NCBI GenBank assembly: GCA_001724265.1
Contig: MEDY01000043.1
Coordinates: 1-64,000 of the forward strand
Source: Rhizaria sp. SCN 62-66
Taxonomy: Eukaryota > Rhizaria, unplaced
Length of the DNA: 64,000 nt
Direction of reading: 5' to 3'
In this document: positions 1 through 12,121 of the stretch, in pieces
Numbering within the stretch: position 1 is the stretch's first letter
How the letters are laid out: the number at the start of each line of letters is the position of its first letter
Notes under the pieces: model-generated
The model's input: the letters and a program-made list of their open reading frames with translations, nothing else
What the model was told of the DNA's origin: nothing
The model's database searches: none
Position numbers and translations under genes: made by a program

Positions 1-1331
1 ACGCCGCAACTGCAGCCGCGGCGCACGCGGCACACAAAACGCACTCCGCATAGCTCCACTGCTCCGAGCACAACAGCGGCAGACGCAGACGTGAGGGACG
101 CGAGGGGGACATCTGCCTCGCAGGTTACCTCGCGCGGGGCCACGGCGGCGGCTGCGTCCGCGAACGTCGCCCCGAAGGCGGCGCGCGCAGCGGCCCAGTC
201 CGTACCGGCAAGCGCGGGCAGTCGGCCATCCCCAGCGCCGCCGCTGTTCCTGCCGTCGCCGCCGCCGTCGCAGTCGCCGTTGTCGGCGCTGTCGCCGGCG
301 CAGCCGCGGGTTCGCGGTGCGCGTGTGAGCAGCCGGCCGAGCCGCGCGACGCTCAGCGCGTCCTTGAACTCGTCAACCGCGCCGAGCGTCGCGTTCGCGT
401 TCGCAATCGCGGTGCGCTCGCGCGCTGCGCTCTGCGTGAGGAACGTCTTGAGCAGCTCGAGCTGCGCAGCGTACGGCGCGACTGCGAGCTCGTTGAAGGA
501 CGCAGTGCGGGTCTGCAGCTAAGCGAGCGACACTTCAGCGCGCTTGCGCAGCGCGGTCGTAAGCGCGGTCTCCTCCTCGAGCTGCTGCGTCAGCGTGGCG
601 ATGCGCGGGGTGAGCGTGGCAGCGTGGGTGCGGAGCTCGGTGTGTGTGTTTGTCGGCGATGGTGCGGCAGTTGTGGCCGCGGTGCTCGCCGTTGAGGACG
701 ACGCAGTGGCCGCAGAAGACGGCTTCGCACGTCTCGCACCAGTACATCATGGGGACGGGCTCGCCGTGTTTGTGGCAGGTCTGCGCGCGCGCGCGTGGGA
801 AGAAAGCAGTGAGAAGACAACGTGTCGCAAACGAGTGTAGCTGTGAGAGTTATCATTGGAACGTGCTCAGAGATGATGCGTCATGTCTAAGATTCGAAAC
901 AACGATGATGCAATATTTAGCACTAAAATAAAGCATGGAAAATAGTTCAAGGACGTACGCTCAGGGTGTGCAATGAGGACGCTGTCACGGCGGGTGCGGC
1001 AAGTGTGGCACTTTCTGAAGACTCTGACGATGATGCAGTGGCTGCGGGACTGGCTAAGCCTTGCAGCTCGCTCTCTGACTGTGTTGGAAAAGCGGGATGG
1101 GTGGAGGGATCGCAAACACAATGGTGTCGCTTGGTGTTGTGAATGTCTGTCAAGTGACTGGCAGTGTGGAGATGCGAGTTCGATGAAACGGGGGAGAGAA
1201 GGTTTTGGGTTGTGCAAAGAAATATCAACACGTACCTGCAAACATGCCTCACAGATGCGCGCGGGACGCTGTCCTGCAAGGGTGCGGATAATCTTACCGC
1301 ATAGCGCACAGCTGGATACTGCGCTCGCCAT
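1..1331 (-). CDS. B-box zinc-finger / coiled-coil protein (TRIM-like), 3' end outside window, frame disturbed
   Basis: Three exons read leftwards: 1331-1236, 1078-959 and 780 to beyond base 1. Both introns start GTACGT and end CAG, and all junctions are phase 0. Exon 1 encodes a CxxC...CxxC zinc-binding pair. Exon 2 is a Ser/Ala-rich linker. Exon 3 opens with a B-box (CxxH, CxxC, CxxC, then His residues), followed by a coiled coil. B-box plus coiled coil is the TRIM layout, usually a scaffold or ubiquitin-ligase part, but no complete RING is visible. Two anomalies interrupt exon 3. The frame shifts at a CA dinucleotide tract (641-648 on +); one more CA unit would restore it. An in-frame TAG lies at 521-519, with coiled-coil coding on both sides. 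Beyond it the frame stays open to the window edge. The family call is good; whether the gene is intact is uncertain. The end lies outside the window. Confidence 0.6.
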
Positions 1332-2458
1332 GCAGGACCTGTAGACGTTGATGTACAGTTGAAAAAGTGATTTTACGCAAAAGGGATGAGGCGATTCATT
1401 GGATGCAAGAGTTGACGTAGAAGAATCGACTGTTCTTGGAAATCGACGGAGATTGACACTTATTTTGAGTATTGATGTTCATTATGACCAGTCTTGAATC
1501 TATAGATATTAACTAGAGGCTGTACAAATCGACTTTGTGAAGGTCCGGCGGAGCCTTCATTCACCCAAGCCGCCGACTCCCCAGTCATCATTCGGTCCCG
1601 TCTAAATTGGCACCCGAAATTCATGAACATGATTGAATACGGCGCCGATATCTGTGATTTTTTCGTCAATTGACACTAAAACTGCATTTTCCGATTTTAA
1701 CAGTGTTTGAAAATATAATCCCTTTATAATTTTCCTTACGTATATGTTTAACCCGGTCATCCAGCGCTCCGAGAAAATGGTGGCCAGTTCACAGGAAGTG
1801 CAGGCGCCGTCGGCGCCAGCGACGTGAGATGATCATCATAATGAATGTACGGTGCACTGGAGGGTCAAAGCCTATGTACAAAGCGTGGCAGCAACCGGTT
1901 TTTGTGTGCTTGTAAGCGCATTTATGCCTAAAATCTGGGTGGCAGGCAAGTGGACCATTGGACACCAACGTAATCATTTGTCATCGGAACAAATTTGATG
2001 CTTCATAGTTTTAACTTCTGGCGTTAGGTGTATATTATGTTTAATGTAAATTAATATTTCGTATATGTTCTTGGGTTTGCGATTTGACTTCAGTGAAGTG
2101 GTGAAATCGTTATCGGTAGTGTACGCCACGAGACGCTGTTTCACGATCCTCTCACCGGGCACCAAGGTTCTGATCAGGGACCTTTCCCAAATCAGTTAAA
2201 AATACGTGTTCTATTAATTTCATCAAATTTTGTCTAGTATATCTCATATTTTTACTCACAAGTACTTATACTGTGATTTTCGGCTCGTTTTAGATCCGTG
2301 TTTTGACACCAGGCCCACCTCGGGTTATCGTGGCCGGCACTGGCATCATATGATTGACGTTCATCACAAAATTCTGTCTTTAGGCACAAAATAAGACAAT
2401 AATTGGTTTATTACGATTTTTCGATCAAATTTTGTGTTTACCTGCTCTATCGTCGCAG

Positions 2459-2720
2459 ATTGAGCATACTACGTTTCGCAGCCTCATGAAGCCTCGCAGC
2501 TACCGCGTCCACAACATTAAGGACGGCGCGACAACGCGTGATATTGCGGTGGCGACGCAAGCTTAGTGCGTGCTGACCACAACGCGCGGTGTTTTTGGCC
2601 TTTAAGAGTTTGGGATTCTCTTCACCAGGCCCGAGCCGTCGGTCGGCCCCAGTAACAGCTTTGGCCAGGGGCTGGCGTCACCACCCAGAGCAATGCTGAC
2701 GGCCTCGCGAATCACTTAGA
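2459..2720 (+). pseudogene. Possible coding relic in AT-rich DNA
   Basis: A GC-richer island begins right after an acceptor-like CGTCGCAG at 2451-2458. It reads 35 codons in frame, then TAG (2564-2566), 12 more codons, TAA (2603-2605), then about 38 further codons with protein-like composition before another TAG. No family is recognised. It may be a decayed gene fragment, an isolated exon or chance. The internal TAA makes an intact gene unlikely even if TAG is sense. Confidence 0.2.
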
Positions 2721-4687
2721 CGGTGAAGAGTCATTGCTATTTATTGCCATTAAGTCTCAGTGTGTTGGTTTCACTGCTTTGTTCCGTAATATCAGCGCTC
2801 AAGACATCGCTGCCCCGTCAACTGCGGTCTGTTACACCGGCGTTCAGGTGGTTTTACTGATATCACCTACTATAGATGACACGAGTAAACAATTGTGTGT
2901 ATATTTAATATTAATGCCGAATAATATGTTGTTCTATTGGCTTTATTTGATCGATCATCTCACTTTATGCAGCCAGCAGCTCCAACCCAGTCTCAGACAA
3001 GGAGGTTACGGTCAGTAAAGCTCAGATCATCGTCATTCTTATGACACATGTTGACATATGTGCGAGCTCGTCGAAAATAATTAATGATCTGCAATGTGTC
3101 CGTTATTACTGCTGTTTGAACATTGAATTGTACGATCTTGCGCAATATTAGCACATGTATGTTGTGATAATGTCATTTCGCGCCATTTGACTGTGGCAGT
3201 CACTGGGGCTTCACTGGCCGCGGGCTCATCATCATCGCACTTCTAAATCAAAAATTGACGCCACTAAAAACGTCAACACGTACCGTGTGCGCAACGCTTG
3301 TTTTCTGCGTCTTTTATGATACCTCCGCTCCGCTATGGGCCCTTTTTCCCGGCCGGCAGTGTCACCCCCTACGCACATCAGCTTATCCTGATAGTCAATA
3401 TCTCACAATAATGTGAAAATGTGTTTGGGGTTGTTTAATAACATGATTATGAGTAATAAGCCGGATGCATTGCTTCGTATAACCATTCAGACCTCGATTC
3501 ATCATGAGGGTCACACTCAGACTTGGCTGGCAAGGGGTGAATCGACGTCACTGAATGCTATCCACAGACTCGTGATGACACTCAGTTTTTACAATTCGCA
3601 CCTGTATTTGAATTCCATGAAGAGTGCTACCTTACAGTGGTGATTTACGTCACTCTGAGAAATCCCCTGATCAGAAGACCACCAAACGCTTGGTAGGTCA
3701 CTGGTGCGAAATCGGCTTCCTAACTATGACGGGCTATATCTCTTTATAATCAAACTTTAACTCAATAAATCTTGCTTTTTATAACGTGATGGCACTTTAG
3801 ATAGTAAATTAACTCGGTTATTTTTGTGTATTTACAATTTTTACAAATATATCCTTATTTTAAGTGCCCTGACTTGGACTCTGTAGTTACTTTTTCATAA
3901 ACTGACTTCAAGACGATGGGTCATGGCTAAGGTAGTTGCGGAATGGAAACTTAAACACAGAAATTTAAAATTCAAAAAGCGACCACAATCAAACAACGAG
4001 TTTCATATTCACCCCAAAGTGTATACACCGCGGTTTCGGCGATACAGTGTATTAGTTTTTTCGCAAATCCTGGATATGGACCTAAAAACGATTCTAACAA
4101 CAAATTTAAAATAGTTCATAATTTATTAAACAGAGGATTGCACATATCTCGGAAATAAGAATTCGTTCCATGATAATCTTCATCTATATTAATATTAAAA
4201 ACTGATTCGGACATCCCCTCAAATTGCCAAAAAATGACTCTGGCAGGCCTAATTGACATTTACAGCCCAACTGACTGGTCACCAGGAAAACGTTATAACT
4301 TCAAATTCAGTCTCTTTTGACGATTATTTCACGGCTGTGTTCTTGGTGAAGAAGGACCCCCCTACACCACCACAAACGCTTGTCACGGTCAGCAACAAAT
4401 TCTCTGGCAGGAGGTAAACAGGGTCTAGCGTAACGCTATCAATGGCTTCAAGTTTGAGATTGCACTATGCAATACTTATAATAACGTTAATATTTGAAAC
4501 ATCTTTATTTTTTGCGCATGCCTCAATTGGCGTTGCATATAGTCGTGATTCTGCGCATAGTCTTGGTCCAAGTGCTCTCGGTCATCTCAGTCTCTTCAGA
4601 CATGGCTTGAACGCACTATGTTGGGGCATCCGTTTGTTATCAATCAGATTGATTAGGGCTAAAGCGGCGTGTAAAGAGCAGACATGC

Positions 4688-5224
4688 TTAGGGTGTGCGC
4701 GACACGGCACAGCAAGGCGTAACAACGTGCACTGGGAAGAGCTTTGAGGGTCGCGAGGCACAGTGAGGCGGCGCGGCTAAGACAAACACAAACAAGCTTA
4801 GCAATGCAGTGGATACAGAAAGCCGCAGCGATGTAGCAATACAGACGGCTGCAAGGCCGATGGCAACGTTCCTGGAGCAGCAGCAAGACATGATACCAAC
4901 TGCTGTGACGAGCTTGAGATCGCTGGCAGCGCCAGAGCTCAGAGCGGCAGCGTGTGCGCACGTCAGCGGGGCGCGAGCGTACTAAGTTGGCGGTCGCTCA
5001 CCATAACGCATCGTAGCGTCTGGGCGCAACCTGCGCCTGTCTTGGCCCGCATGAGCGCCGGAGGCGGACGCGGACTGAGCCGGAATGGGGCGTACGAATA
5101 CATCTTTCCAGATTTGGCAAATACTAACACCATCATGCCGATTTACGCAATCATTTTCACTGTGACGTTTGTTCGGGCGGTTCAGCGCTTCAGCCCAGGC
5201 ATGCAAATCGCACGACGGCTCCAC
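4688..5224 (-). other. GC-elevated patch with a TAG-crossed open frame
   Basis: On the minus strand a frame is open from about 5224 to a TAG at 4984-4982. It continues in the same frame to a TAA at 4690-4688, about 178 codons in all. The distal part contains a hydrophobic stretch that could be one membrane segment. There is no in-frame ATG near the upstream end, because the frame opens after a TGA. An overlapping minus-strand frame (about 5463-5182) is also open. No family is recognised. This may be an unrecognised exon, a relic or noise. Confidence 0.15.
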
Positions 5225-5581
5225 TGCGAAGCGACTTCTTTGTCAATATTGGTGACATCAACACGAAGCGCCGCAGCACTGACAGCCTTTGCGTTGACGT
5301 TCATCTCGTGCATGTGCATTGCAGTCACACAGCAGCTCCATCCTCGGCAGCGTATCTCACGCACATCGATCACCATCGCAGTGAGTGCGGCCGCGATGGC
5401 GGCGCGGTTAGTCAACAGCAGTGCGCTGAGGCCCAAGCACCGCGCAGTTGAGAGCGTAGACACGCCACTGAGAGAGTGGTAGTAGTTACTCTGGTAGTGA
5501 CGAGGCCGATTGCCAGAGACTAGAGCGGGTCACAACTCCGGAGTCAGAGTCATAATCAAATTATCGATGTCGCGCTTTCGT

Positions 5582-8433
5582 TTAAAGGTCCTATTGTTCC
5601 TCCTCCCGATTGAGAGTCATAAGCCGGAACCCAGCGAGCGTCGCCACGAGCCTGTTGGCGAGCACTCGACTGCGCTTGGCCACGCCCGCGCCGTCGGCGG
5701 CCAGCACGACGCGCAGGGCCGGGTGGATGCTGCTCGCCACAGCGGTCTTCGTGGCGGTGTCATAGGCCGTGGAACCGAAAAACACAGTCACCGTTTCTGC
5801 GAAGTAGGCAGCCAGAACTTGTTGTGGCGAGTCGGCTTCGGCCTTGAGCAGCGCCAGTACTTGGCCGCCGCCGCACAGCAGCGCCGGGACGTCTTTGTGT
5901 TCGACGGCGAGAAGCTGCCGCAGCACCCAATAGAGCGCGGCGACGAGGTCCAGCTCGCCGGCGTCGACCGCGGCCGCGACGTCCGCCTCAGAGCGCGGCA
6001 GCAGCTTCTGCAGCAGCGCCACCACGACCGCGACGTCGGCCTCTTTGAGCGCGCCGCGCTGTCGCGGCAGGAGCAGGCCCAGGAAGGACAGCGCGTGCAG
6101 CAGCGCCCCGCCGTCGGCCGCCGTGGCCACAACGCGCAGTGCCAGCGCGGCGGCCCCGGCCGCGCCGGGCGCCGAGGCCAGGTCGTCGCGCGCGGCCTCT
6201 GCGGCGGCCCACGGCATGCCCGCCGCGCCCGGGTCAAGCTGCCCCAGCGTCTGCAGCAGCAAGTATACGAACACGCGGTGCGCGCGCGCTGCGGCGGCGT
6301 TCACGGCGCCGTCCGCGGCGGGCGCGGGCGGCTTGTGCGCGAGCGCGAGCAGCGCGGGCAGCGCGGCCACCAAGGGCTTGCTGGCGAAGCAGCCCGTGGG
6401 GCGCGTGTGGTCGCCCCGCGCGGCCGTGCGGTGCGTGCTCATCGCAGCACCGGCGCTGCGGCCGCTGGCGCTCTGGCCGCGCAGCGCGGCGCGGCGCTCG
6501 GCCACGCGCAGCGCGTTGAAGCGCAGCAGCACGGCCGCGGCAACGGCGTGCGGCCACGCGCGCGGGGCCGCGCCGGGCGGCCGCTCACGCAGCCCAGGGC
6601 GCCGCCGGCAAAGCCTCCGCCGGCGAAGGCTCCGCTGGCAAAGCCGCGGCCGGAGTGCGCGAGGAAGGCGGCGCAGAAGGCGTCGCAACTGCACCACAGC
6701 AGCGCGTCGTCCGGGTGCGGAAACAGCGGCGCCGCTGCGGCCACTGGCGCACCCTTGCTTTTCCTCCCGTCAGCGGCGCCGGCTGCGGCTGCGGCCGTGG
6801 CTGCAACTGGGACCGTGAGCGGGCGGTGCGGCAGCGGGGCGAGGCGCGCGAGCCCCGCCATTGCGGCGGGCCGCGGGACGCCGACGCGGACGTCGGCCCG
6901 CTCTGAGGGCGGGCCGCCAAAGGGGTCGAAAGGCTGTGCTGACGCGCCGGCGGGGACAGCGCGCTCGAGGCGGCTGGCGCGCGGCCGCGGCGTGCGCGGG
7001 ATGACGGGCCCGCTCGTCACGCCCAGTCCGAGCCCAAGCCCCGTGCCGAGGCCCAGGCCACCTTGCTGCTGCTGCTGGGGCGGCAGTGGCGGCGGCGGCG
7101 GACTGCCAAAGCCGCCCCATCGGGGGGGCGGACTGTTGAGGGCCATGGCGGGCGTCACGGCCTGCCCCGCGCTGCGGAACTTGGCGTGGGAAGCCAGACG
7201 GACTGCAGCGCGGGCAGCGCCCCAGCCGCGGCAGCCGCCGCCGTTACCGTCGTCGTCGAACTCGTCGTCGCTCAGGACCCTCTGCTGCACGACGTCCGCG
7301 CTGTCGTCGGGCGCTGCGCCGTCCGCGCCCGCGCTCTCGTCCGCGCCAACCGCGGCCGCGGCGTCTGGTGTGACGGCGACCGCGGCGGCAGCAGCGGGCG
7401 TGAGCAGGTAGCGCGCGTCGTCGCCGGTCATGAGCGCGTCGGCCAGCTGCGAGAGGCGTGTGAACACAAAGCCCGCGGCCGGCCGCGACAGCGCAAACCG
7501 CGGGGACACTTGGCCACTGCTGCAGGAGCCGACGTCCAGAGCTGCGGTGTCCAGAGCGGCGGCGTCCAGAGCGGCGGCGTCCAGAGCGGCGGTGTTCAGA
7601 GACGTGGCTGAGGCGACTGTCGGCAACGTGCGAGAAAGACCAGGGACAACGGGTGCGCTAATGGGGGCAACTGGGCCGTGGTTGTCGCCGAAGGAAAAAC
7701 CAGCTTTGAGCGCACTCGCGGTCGCGTTAGCGGCTGCGTCAGAGGGGGCAGCGAAGCTGGTGCGGGGGACGAAGCTGAAGCCCGTCGCGGTAATCGAACT
7801 CGTGGGACCCATGCGGCTGAACGCATTGTTGATGTCGACGCGTCCGTCTTTGCGCGCTGCGGCGCCAGTGCCAGTGCCAGCGGAAGCAGCGAAAGCGGCA
7901 GCAGTCGAGCTTGTTGATAATCGCGTGTCGTGGTCGTCGCAAACGAGGGCGGCGTCGCGCTCCTAAACCGTGATGCCCAGGGAGGCCGCGGCGGAGCTAG
8001 CCACTGTCGCCGCGGGCACCTGTCTGGCCGGGTGCGCGGTGAAGCGCGCGAGGTAGGCGCTGAGGGGCTTGACTGCGCGGAAGAGCTGCCGGTGCACGGT
8101 GAGGACGAGGCGGAAGCGCGAGAGCTGAAACAGCGCCTCGGCCGCGGCCACGCGCGTCAGGTCGTCGGCGCTCTCGAGGAGCGGGAGTACGGTCGCGGCC
8201 ACGTCGTGCGCGGCGAAGAAGCCGCTGATGGCCTCGTCGAGCGCCGCCGCAGCCGCGCTGGAGACAGGGCGACCGTCGCGCGCAGTGGTGTCGAGGCTAG
8301 CGCGGTGCCGGCCTAGCTTGCGCAGCGCGGCGGGCAAGAGGTTGATCTTGGCAAAAGCAGTAGTGCCGCCATCTCCACTGGTCGCCGCGAGCGCAGACAC
8401 CGCCGCCTCCAGGTCCAGCAAACACTTCGTCAT
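5582..8433 (-). CDS. Helical (ARM/HEAT-like) repeat protein with Pro/Gln-rich middle; in-frame TAG and one frameshift
   Basis: The ATG at 8433 opens an Ala/Leu-rich, apparently all-helical N-terminal region (residues 1-156) resembling ARM/HEAT repeats. An in-frame TAG lies at 7965-7963 (codon 157). The same frame continues through 50 codons before the next ATG. A long low-complexity middle follows, with repeated AALD-type units, a Pro run and a Gln run near residue 450. At about 6570-6600 the coding frame switches by one base. Before it the plausible protein is in one frame; after it a second helical domain of about 300 residues is in another. The frame then reaches TAG (5593-5591) and TAA three codons later (5584-5582). 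The long plus-strand open frames here are antisense shadows. The repeat family is inferred from composition only, and no catalytic motif is seen. The frame switch may be a sequencing indel or real decay. Confidence 0.5.
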
Positions 8434-10185
8434 GTGAAAAGTGGCAGCAACCTGCTTGAGGGCACACAGGGATCAGGAAACGAAGTAAGGAAGAAAAACT
8501 CGAAAACATCGTAAAACAGCCAAACATTTCGATAAAGCACCACCCAGCGCACATGTTTCTTCTTGATTCCTTTCTCTCCTCTCTTCCACACAATCTGCAT
8601 GACGCCAAACGTGATTCAGTACAACAGGGTTGCAGACCAAAGAGCATTGGGTTTCTCAACCAAGGTTGTGCGAGCTAGGGACATTATTTAGAAGATATAA
8701 TAACAGACTCCCAGGGTATACGTTGATTCAGCCATGATATTATTGGTAGAGATGGGATGTATGAGTGTACACGTCAAAAACGACTTGATTTTGAGACACC
8801 ACGCTGCCTGTGATCGAGCTTGATGTGGTTGGAATAGGCCCACAAAAAGAAAATATCGGAAATACCGTAGTTACTTTGTGTCCATGTACATTTATAATAA
8901 GTATTACACATTTGTTACTAGTTTGAACGAGAAAGACAGTATACTATGAATATAAATAGTGGCATATGCTAAGTGTTACATATTTGATACGAGATTTAGC
9001 TTTGCACGGGAGTGTCCAGGCAGTCATAAGAATGACCCACCTGAGCGAGGGCTCTTATTGCATTTGTCAAAACAAAAGGGAGTAATCCTTTTAGTTTAAG
9101 GTATGAACCTGGACATTTGTTTGGTTATATCTGCTCAACTCACGTGAGATGAGCACCGCCAGCTTGTTGCTGGTGTTTCAATCAATCCAAATATTAAAAG
9201 CCGTTGCGATTTGGCGAAACAGAACATTGGTGGAACTCAAACTGATGCTGCCGCTCTTATTGCTGTTGCTGTTGCTACCGTTGCCCGGATCATGCATCTA
9301 TGCGAGAGCGAATGCCACCGCGGTGTGGGCGCTCGCGGGCGCTCACATCACAGGTTGTTACTAGTACTGTTCACATAGGCCGAGGTGTAGGCGTTGAGCT
9401 CCAGCGCCGCCGCAGAGAGCGACGATCGTATCATGTCTCACGGTAATACAGACCATGATAGCGGGAGAGAGAGTGCCTGTGCAGTGATTTTGATGAAGCT
9501 TTCGTTCTGGTTAAAATGCTTTTCATGCTGATGTTCGAGTGATTAGATGCATTCATGACGTATACACGCGACAATAAGAAGCTATCGCCCATTGATGCAA
9601 CGCTGTTCTATTAGCTATGAGCCAGTCCTACGTTGATGCAGAGTGGCAACGTTCAATACTAACCTTTTGCCGCGTTGTGCCGCGCAAAACGATGAAACTC
9701 AAACGACGCGTGCTACTACATATGCATGGTTTCAACATCATAGATCCTCACGCCTAAAATATTTAACTTGCCCACCACTTGAAAACTCAGACCACATACA
9801 ACATGTCAACATTTTATCTCTTAAACCATTTGCTGTGACCATGGGAGTGGCTGTAACGGCTCGGGAAAGCGCAAGACGATGGTTGCTGCTGCGTCGCGCA
9901 GAGCGACGTCATTCGGGTGGCCGAGGAGGCCTAACATTGCGGAACATACACGAGTCACCACATCTAACAACAAGAATTTAGCCAGCTAAACCCGTGAGAA
10001 AACTAGCTGATTGATGTGAGTTATGATTTCGTCGTCCGCCAATTTTCTTTTTTATTTGGCTAAACGGCAGCGACGCCAGAACACTTCCTCAACATAGCAA
10101 CCGCATCCTGATTTCTGCCCTCGGCCCCTCCAAACTCCTTACTCCCACTGTTTTCACACATCTTAACACGTTTCTCCTGATTCAG
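8434..10185. other. Intergenic region between divergent genes
   Basis: AT-rich DNA between the start of the leftward helical-repeat gene and the start of the rightward transporter gene, so both promoters should lie here. A small open frame at 9149-9364 has a Leu run but no family resemblance. A pyrimidine-rich tract ending CAG (10171-10185) abuts the transporter ATG and looks like a splice acceptor. Nothing else is supported. Confidence 0.6.
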
Positions 10186-12121
10186 ATGGCCAAGAAGAAG
10201 AACTCTAGCCAGCTTGGCAGCGCAGCGCCTGCAAATGAGCCGCTTATGGCTGACGGAACGGTAAGTTCACGGGACTCGGCTCTTTTGCCGTGCCACGTCG
10301 ACACACCTTTCGCGTGCATTTAACCACGTTAGATTTCATCTTTTGTTGTTGCTGCGTGCTATATCATAGCCACTACGTTATAATAGCTTTATTTTCGCTG
10401 CTTGAACCTCACTGAACTCTTTCTTTTGTCCTGTATTTTAGTTCCCTGAAACCGATATCAACGGACTGACCCCGCCCGTTTCGCAGAGCGCTGGCCCTGC
10501 GGGCAGCGCGCGCGGCGTGCCGAACTACAACTACCATGCCTCCGTGGAGGACGACGATCTGATCGCGCCCGATATCGAGTCGATCAACGTGACTGGCGGC
10601 AAGTTCGCCGAGCTTGACCCGACGATGTCGAGCCTGGGCGGCATCGGCGACAAGGAGTCGGAGCCGCTGACATGGTGGCAGACTCTCGCGGTGCACTACC
10701 AGTACGTCACCGTCGGCTTCTTCTACGGCTCCATGCAGCCGCTGATGTACCCGATCTTCAACCACATGCTGGGCATGCAGTCGTACGCCGTCAAGGGCGG
10801 GTACCAGGTGATGACCATCTGGTGGACGCTCAAGATGTTCATCGGCGCCTTCTCCGACGCCTTCCCCATCATGGGCTACCGCCGCAAGCCGTACATCCTG
10901 ATCGGCTGGACGCTGGCCGTGGCGATGACCGTGGTGACAATCACGCTTGGTCAGCCGCACAAAGGCGACGCCGCGTGGCCCTACCTCATGTGCTTCTCCG
11001 CCATCAACTTCTTCTACATCATCGCCGACGTGGCGATGGACGGCATGGTCACGGACCTGGCGCAGCGCGAGAAGGAGTCGGACCGCGGCAAGCTGCAGTC
11101 GGGCATCTACTTCGCGCGCTTTATTGCCATGGCCGTCACCTCGGCGCTCATGGCCTTCGGCTTCTCCGACGAGCGCTACGGCGGCACCTTCAGCTGGTCC
11201 TTCGACCTCCCCGACTACCTGCTCATCCTCGTCGGCATCGGCCTGCTCGGCCTGTACCCCTACTACCGCATGGAGGAGGAGGGCGGCTACCAGCGCCAGT
11301 CGTACACGGGCCAGTTCGTGAAGCTGTTCAAGCGCGTGCAGCTCAACGCCGTGTGGCGCGTCGTGTGCTTCTCCTTTTCGGTCCACTTCTTCGCCTACAT
11401 CTCCAACGCGGCGTCGTACGACATCGTCAAGCAGTGGTGCAACACTGAGCCCTGGGTCAACGGACTCTTCTCCAACGTCCTGTCGAACCTCGTCATCGCG
11501 GGCGGCATCTGGATCACGAAGAAGTACCTGCTCAACACGTCGTGGCACAAGATCCTCTTCTGGTCCATCATTGGCATGTCTCTGCTGGCCTACATTCCTG
11601 CCATCATCGTCGACCTCGGCGTGACGCGCTCGCAGTACTTCTACGCCGCCGCGCCGCTCGTGTCGCAGCTCGTCATGGGCATCTTCTTCATCGTTTCGTC
11701 TTACTGCGCCGTCGAGGTCGCCGAGCCGGGCTCCGAGGCCATCATGTACGGCCTCATTACCACCGTCGGCAACCTCACCGTGCCTTTCACCACGCTCATC
11801 TCCTCCATGCTCGCCACGGCCTTCAACCTCTACGACAAGGACGGCAACCTGCACGACGACGACGCCGGCCGCAAGCGCATGCTCGCGCTCGACACGGTCA
11901 TCTTCTTCCTCCAGCTCTGCGCGCTTCCCACGCTGCTCATCCTGCCGCAGCAGAAGGCCCAGATCCAGGCCCTTATCGCCACCGGCGCGCGCTCCTACAA
12001 GATGGCCGTGCTTGTCGTCGTGCTCCTCACTTTCTGCATGATCTGGTCGCTCATGGGCAACTTCATGCAGATCTTCGAGGGCACCGCCTGCCTTAAGATC
12101 GTCGGCGGCTCCGGCTGCTAA
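10186..12121 (+). CDS. BT1-family folate/biopterin-type membrane transporter
   Basis: Two exons, 10186-10260 and 10442-12121, joined in phase 0. The intron has a GTAAGT donor and ends TTTTAG. They give about 584 residues ending TAA. The first 85 or so residues are polar and cytosolic in character. About 12 hydrophobic segments follow, as expected of the major facilitator fold. The loop near residues 160-178 carries the SDAFPI-GYRRKPY signature, which matches the conserved BT1/FBT loop, and a second acidic motif (DVAMDGMV) follows. BT1 proteins of kinetoplastids, oomycetes and plants carry folates, biopterin or related compounds; the substrate here is unknown. The start is taken from the ATG in exon 1 because the next exon is open upstream without an ATG. 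No in-frame TAG is present. Antisense open frames over this gene are shadows. Confidence 0.85.

Larger units (their letters stand above)
1332..5581. other. AT-rich intergenic region, no confident gene
   Basis: About 4.2 kb, mostly AT-rich, between a gene pointing left and the 3' end of another leftward gene. Short open frames are scattered through it, but none has a recognisable domain or a convincing start. Two patches with higher GC and coding-like composition (about 2459-2720 and 4688-5224) are described separately as possible relics. No tRNA, tandem repeat array or intact mobile element was recognised. Confidence 0.6.

Noticed and set aside
241-330. Apparent second frameshift in the B-box gene
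   Set aside because: Re-reading the reverse complement showed one continuous frame; the first reading had dropped bases.
5510-7411. 633-codon plus-strand open frame
   Set aside because: Lies opposite the minus-strand helical-repeat gene; composition is a typical GC-rich shadow.
9149-9364. Leu-rich small open frame
   Set aside because: Low complexity, AT-rich surroundings, no homology signal or splice support.
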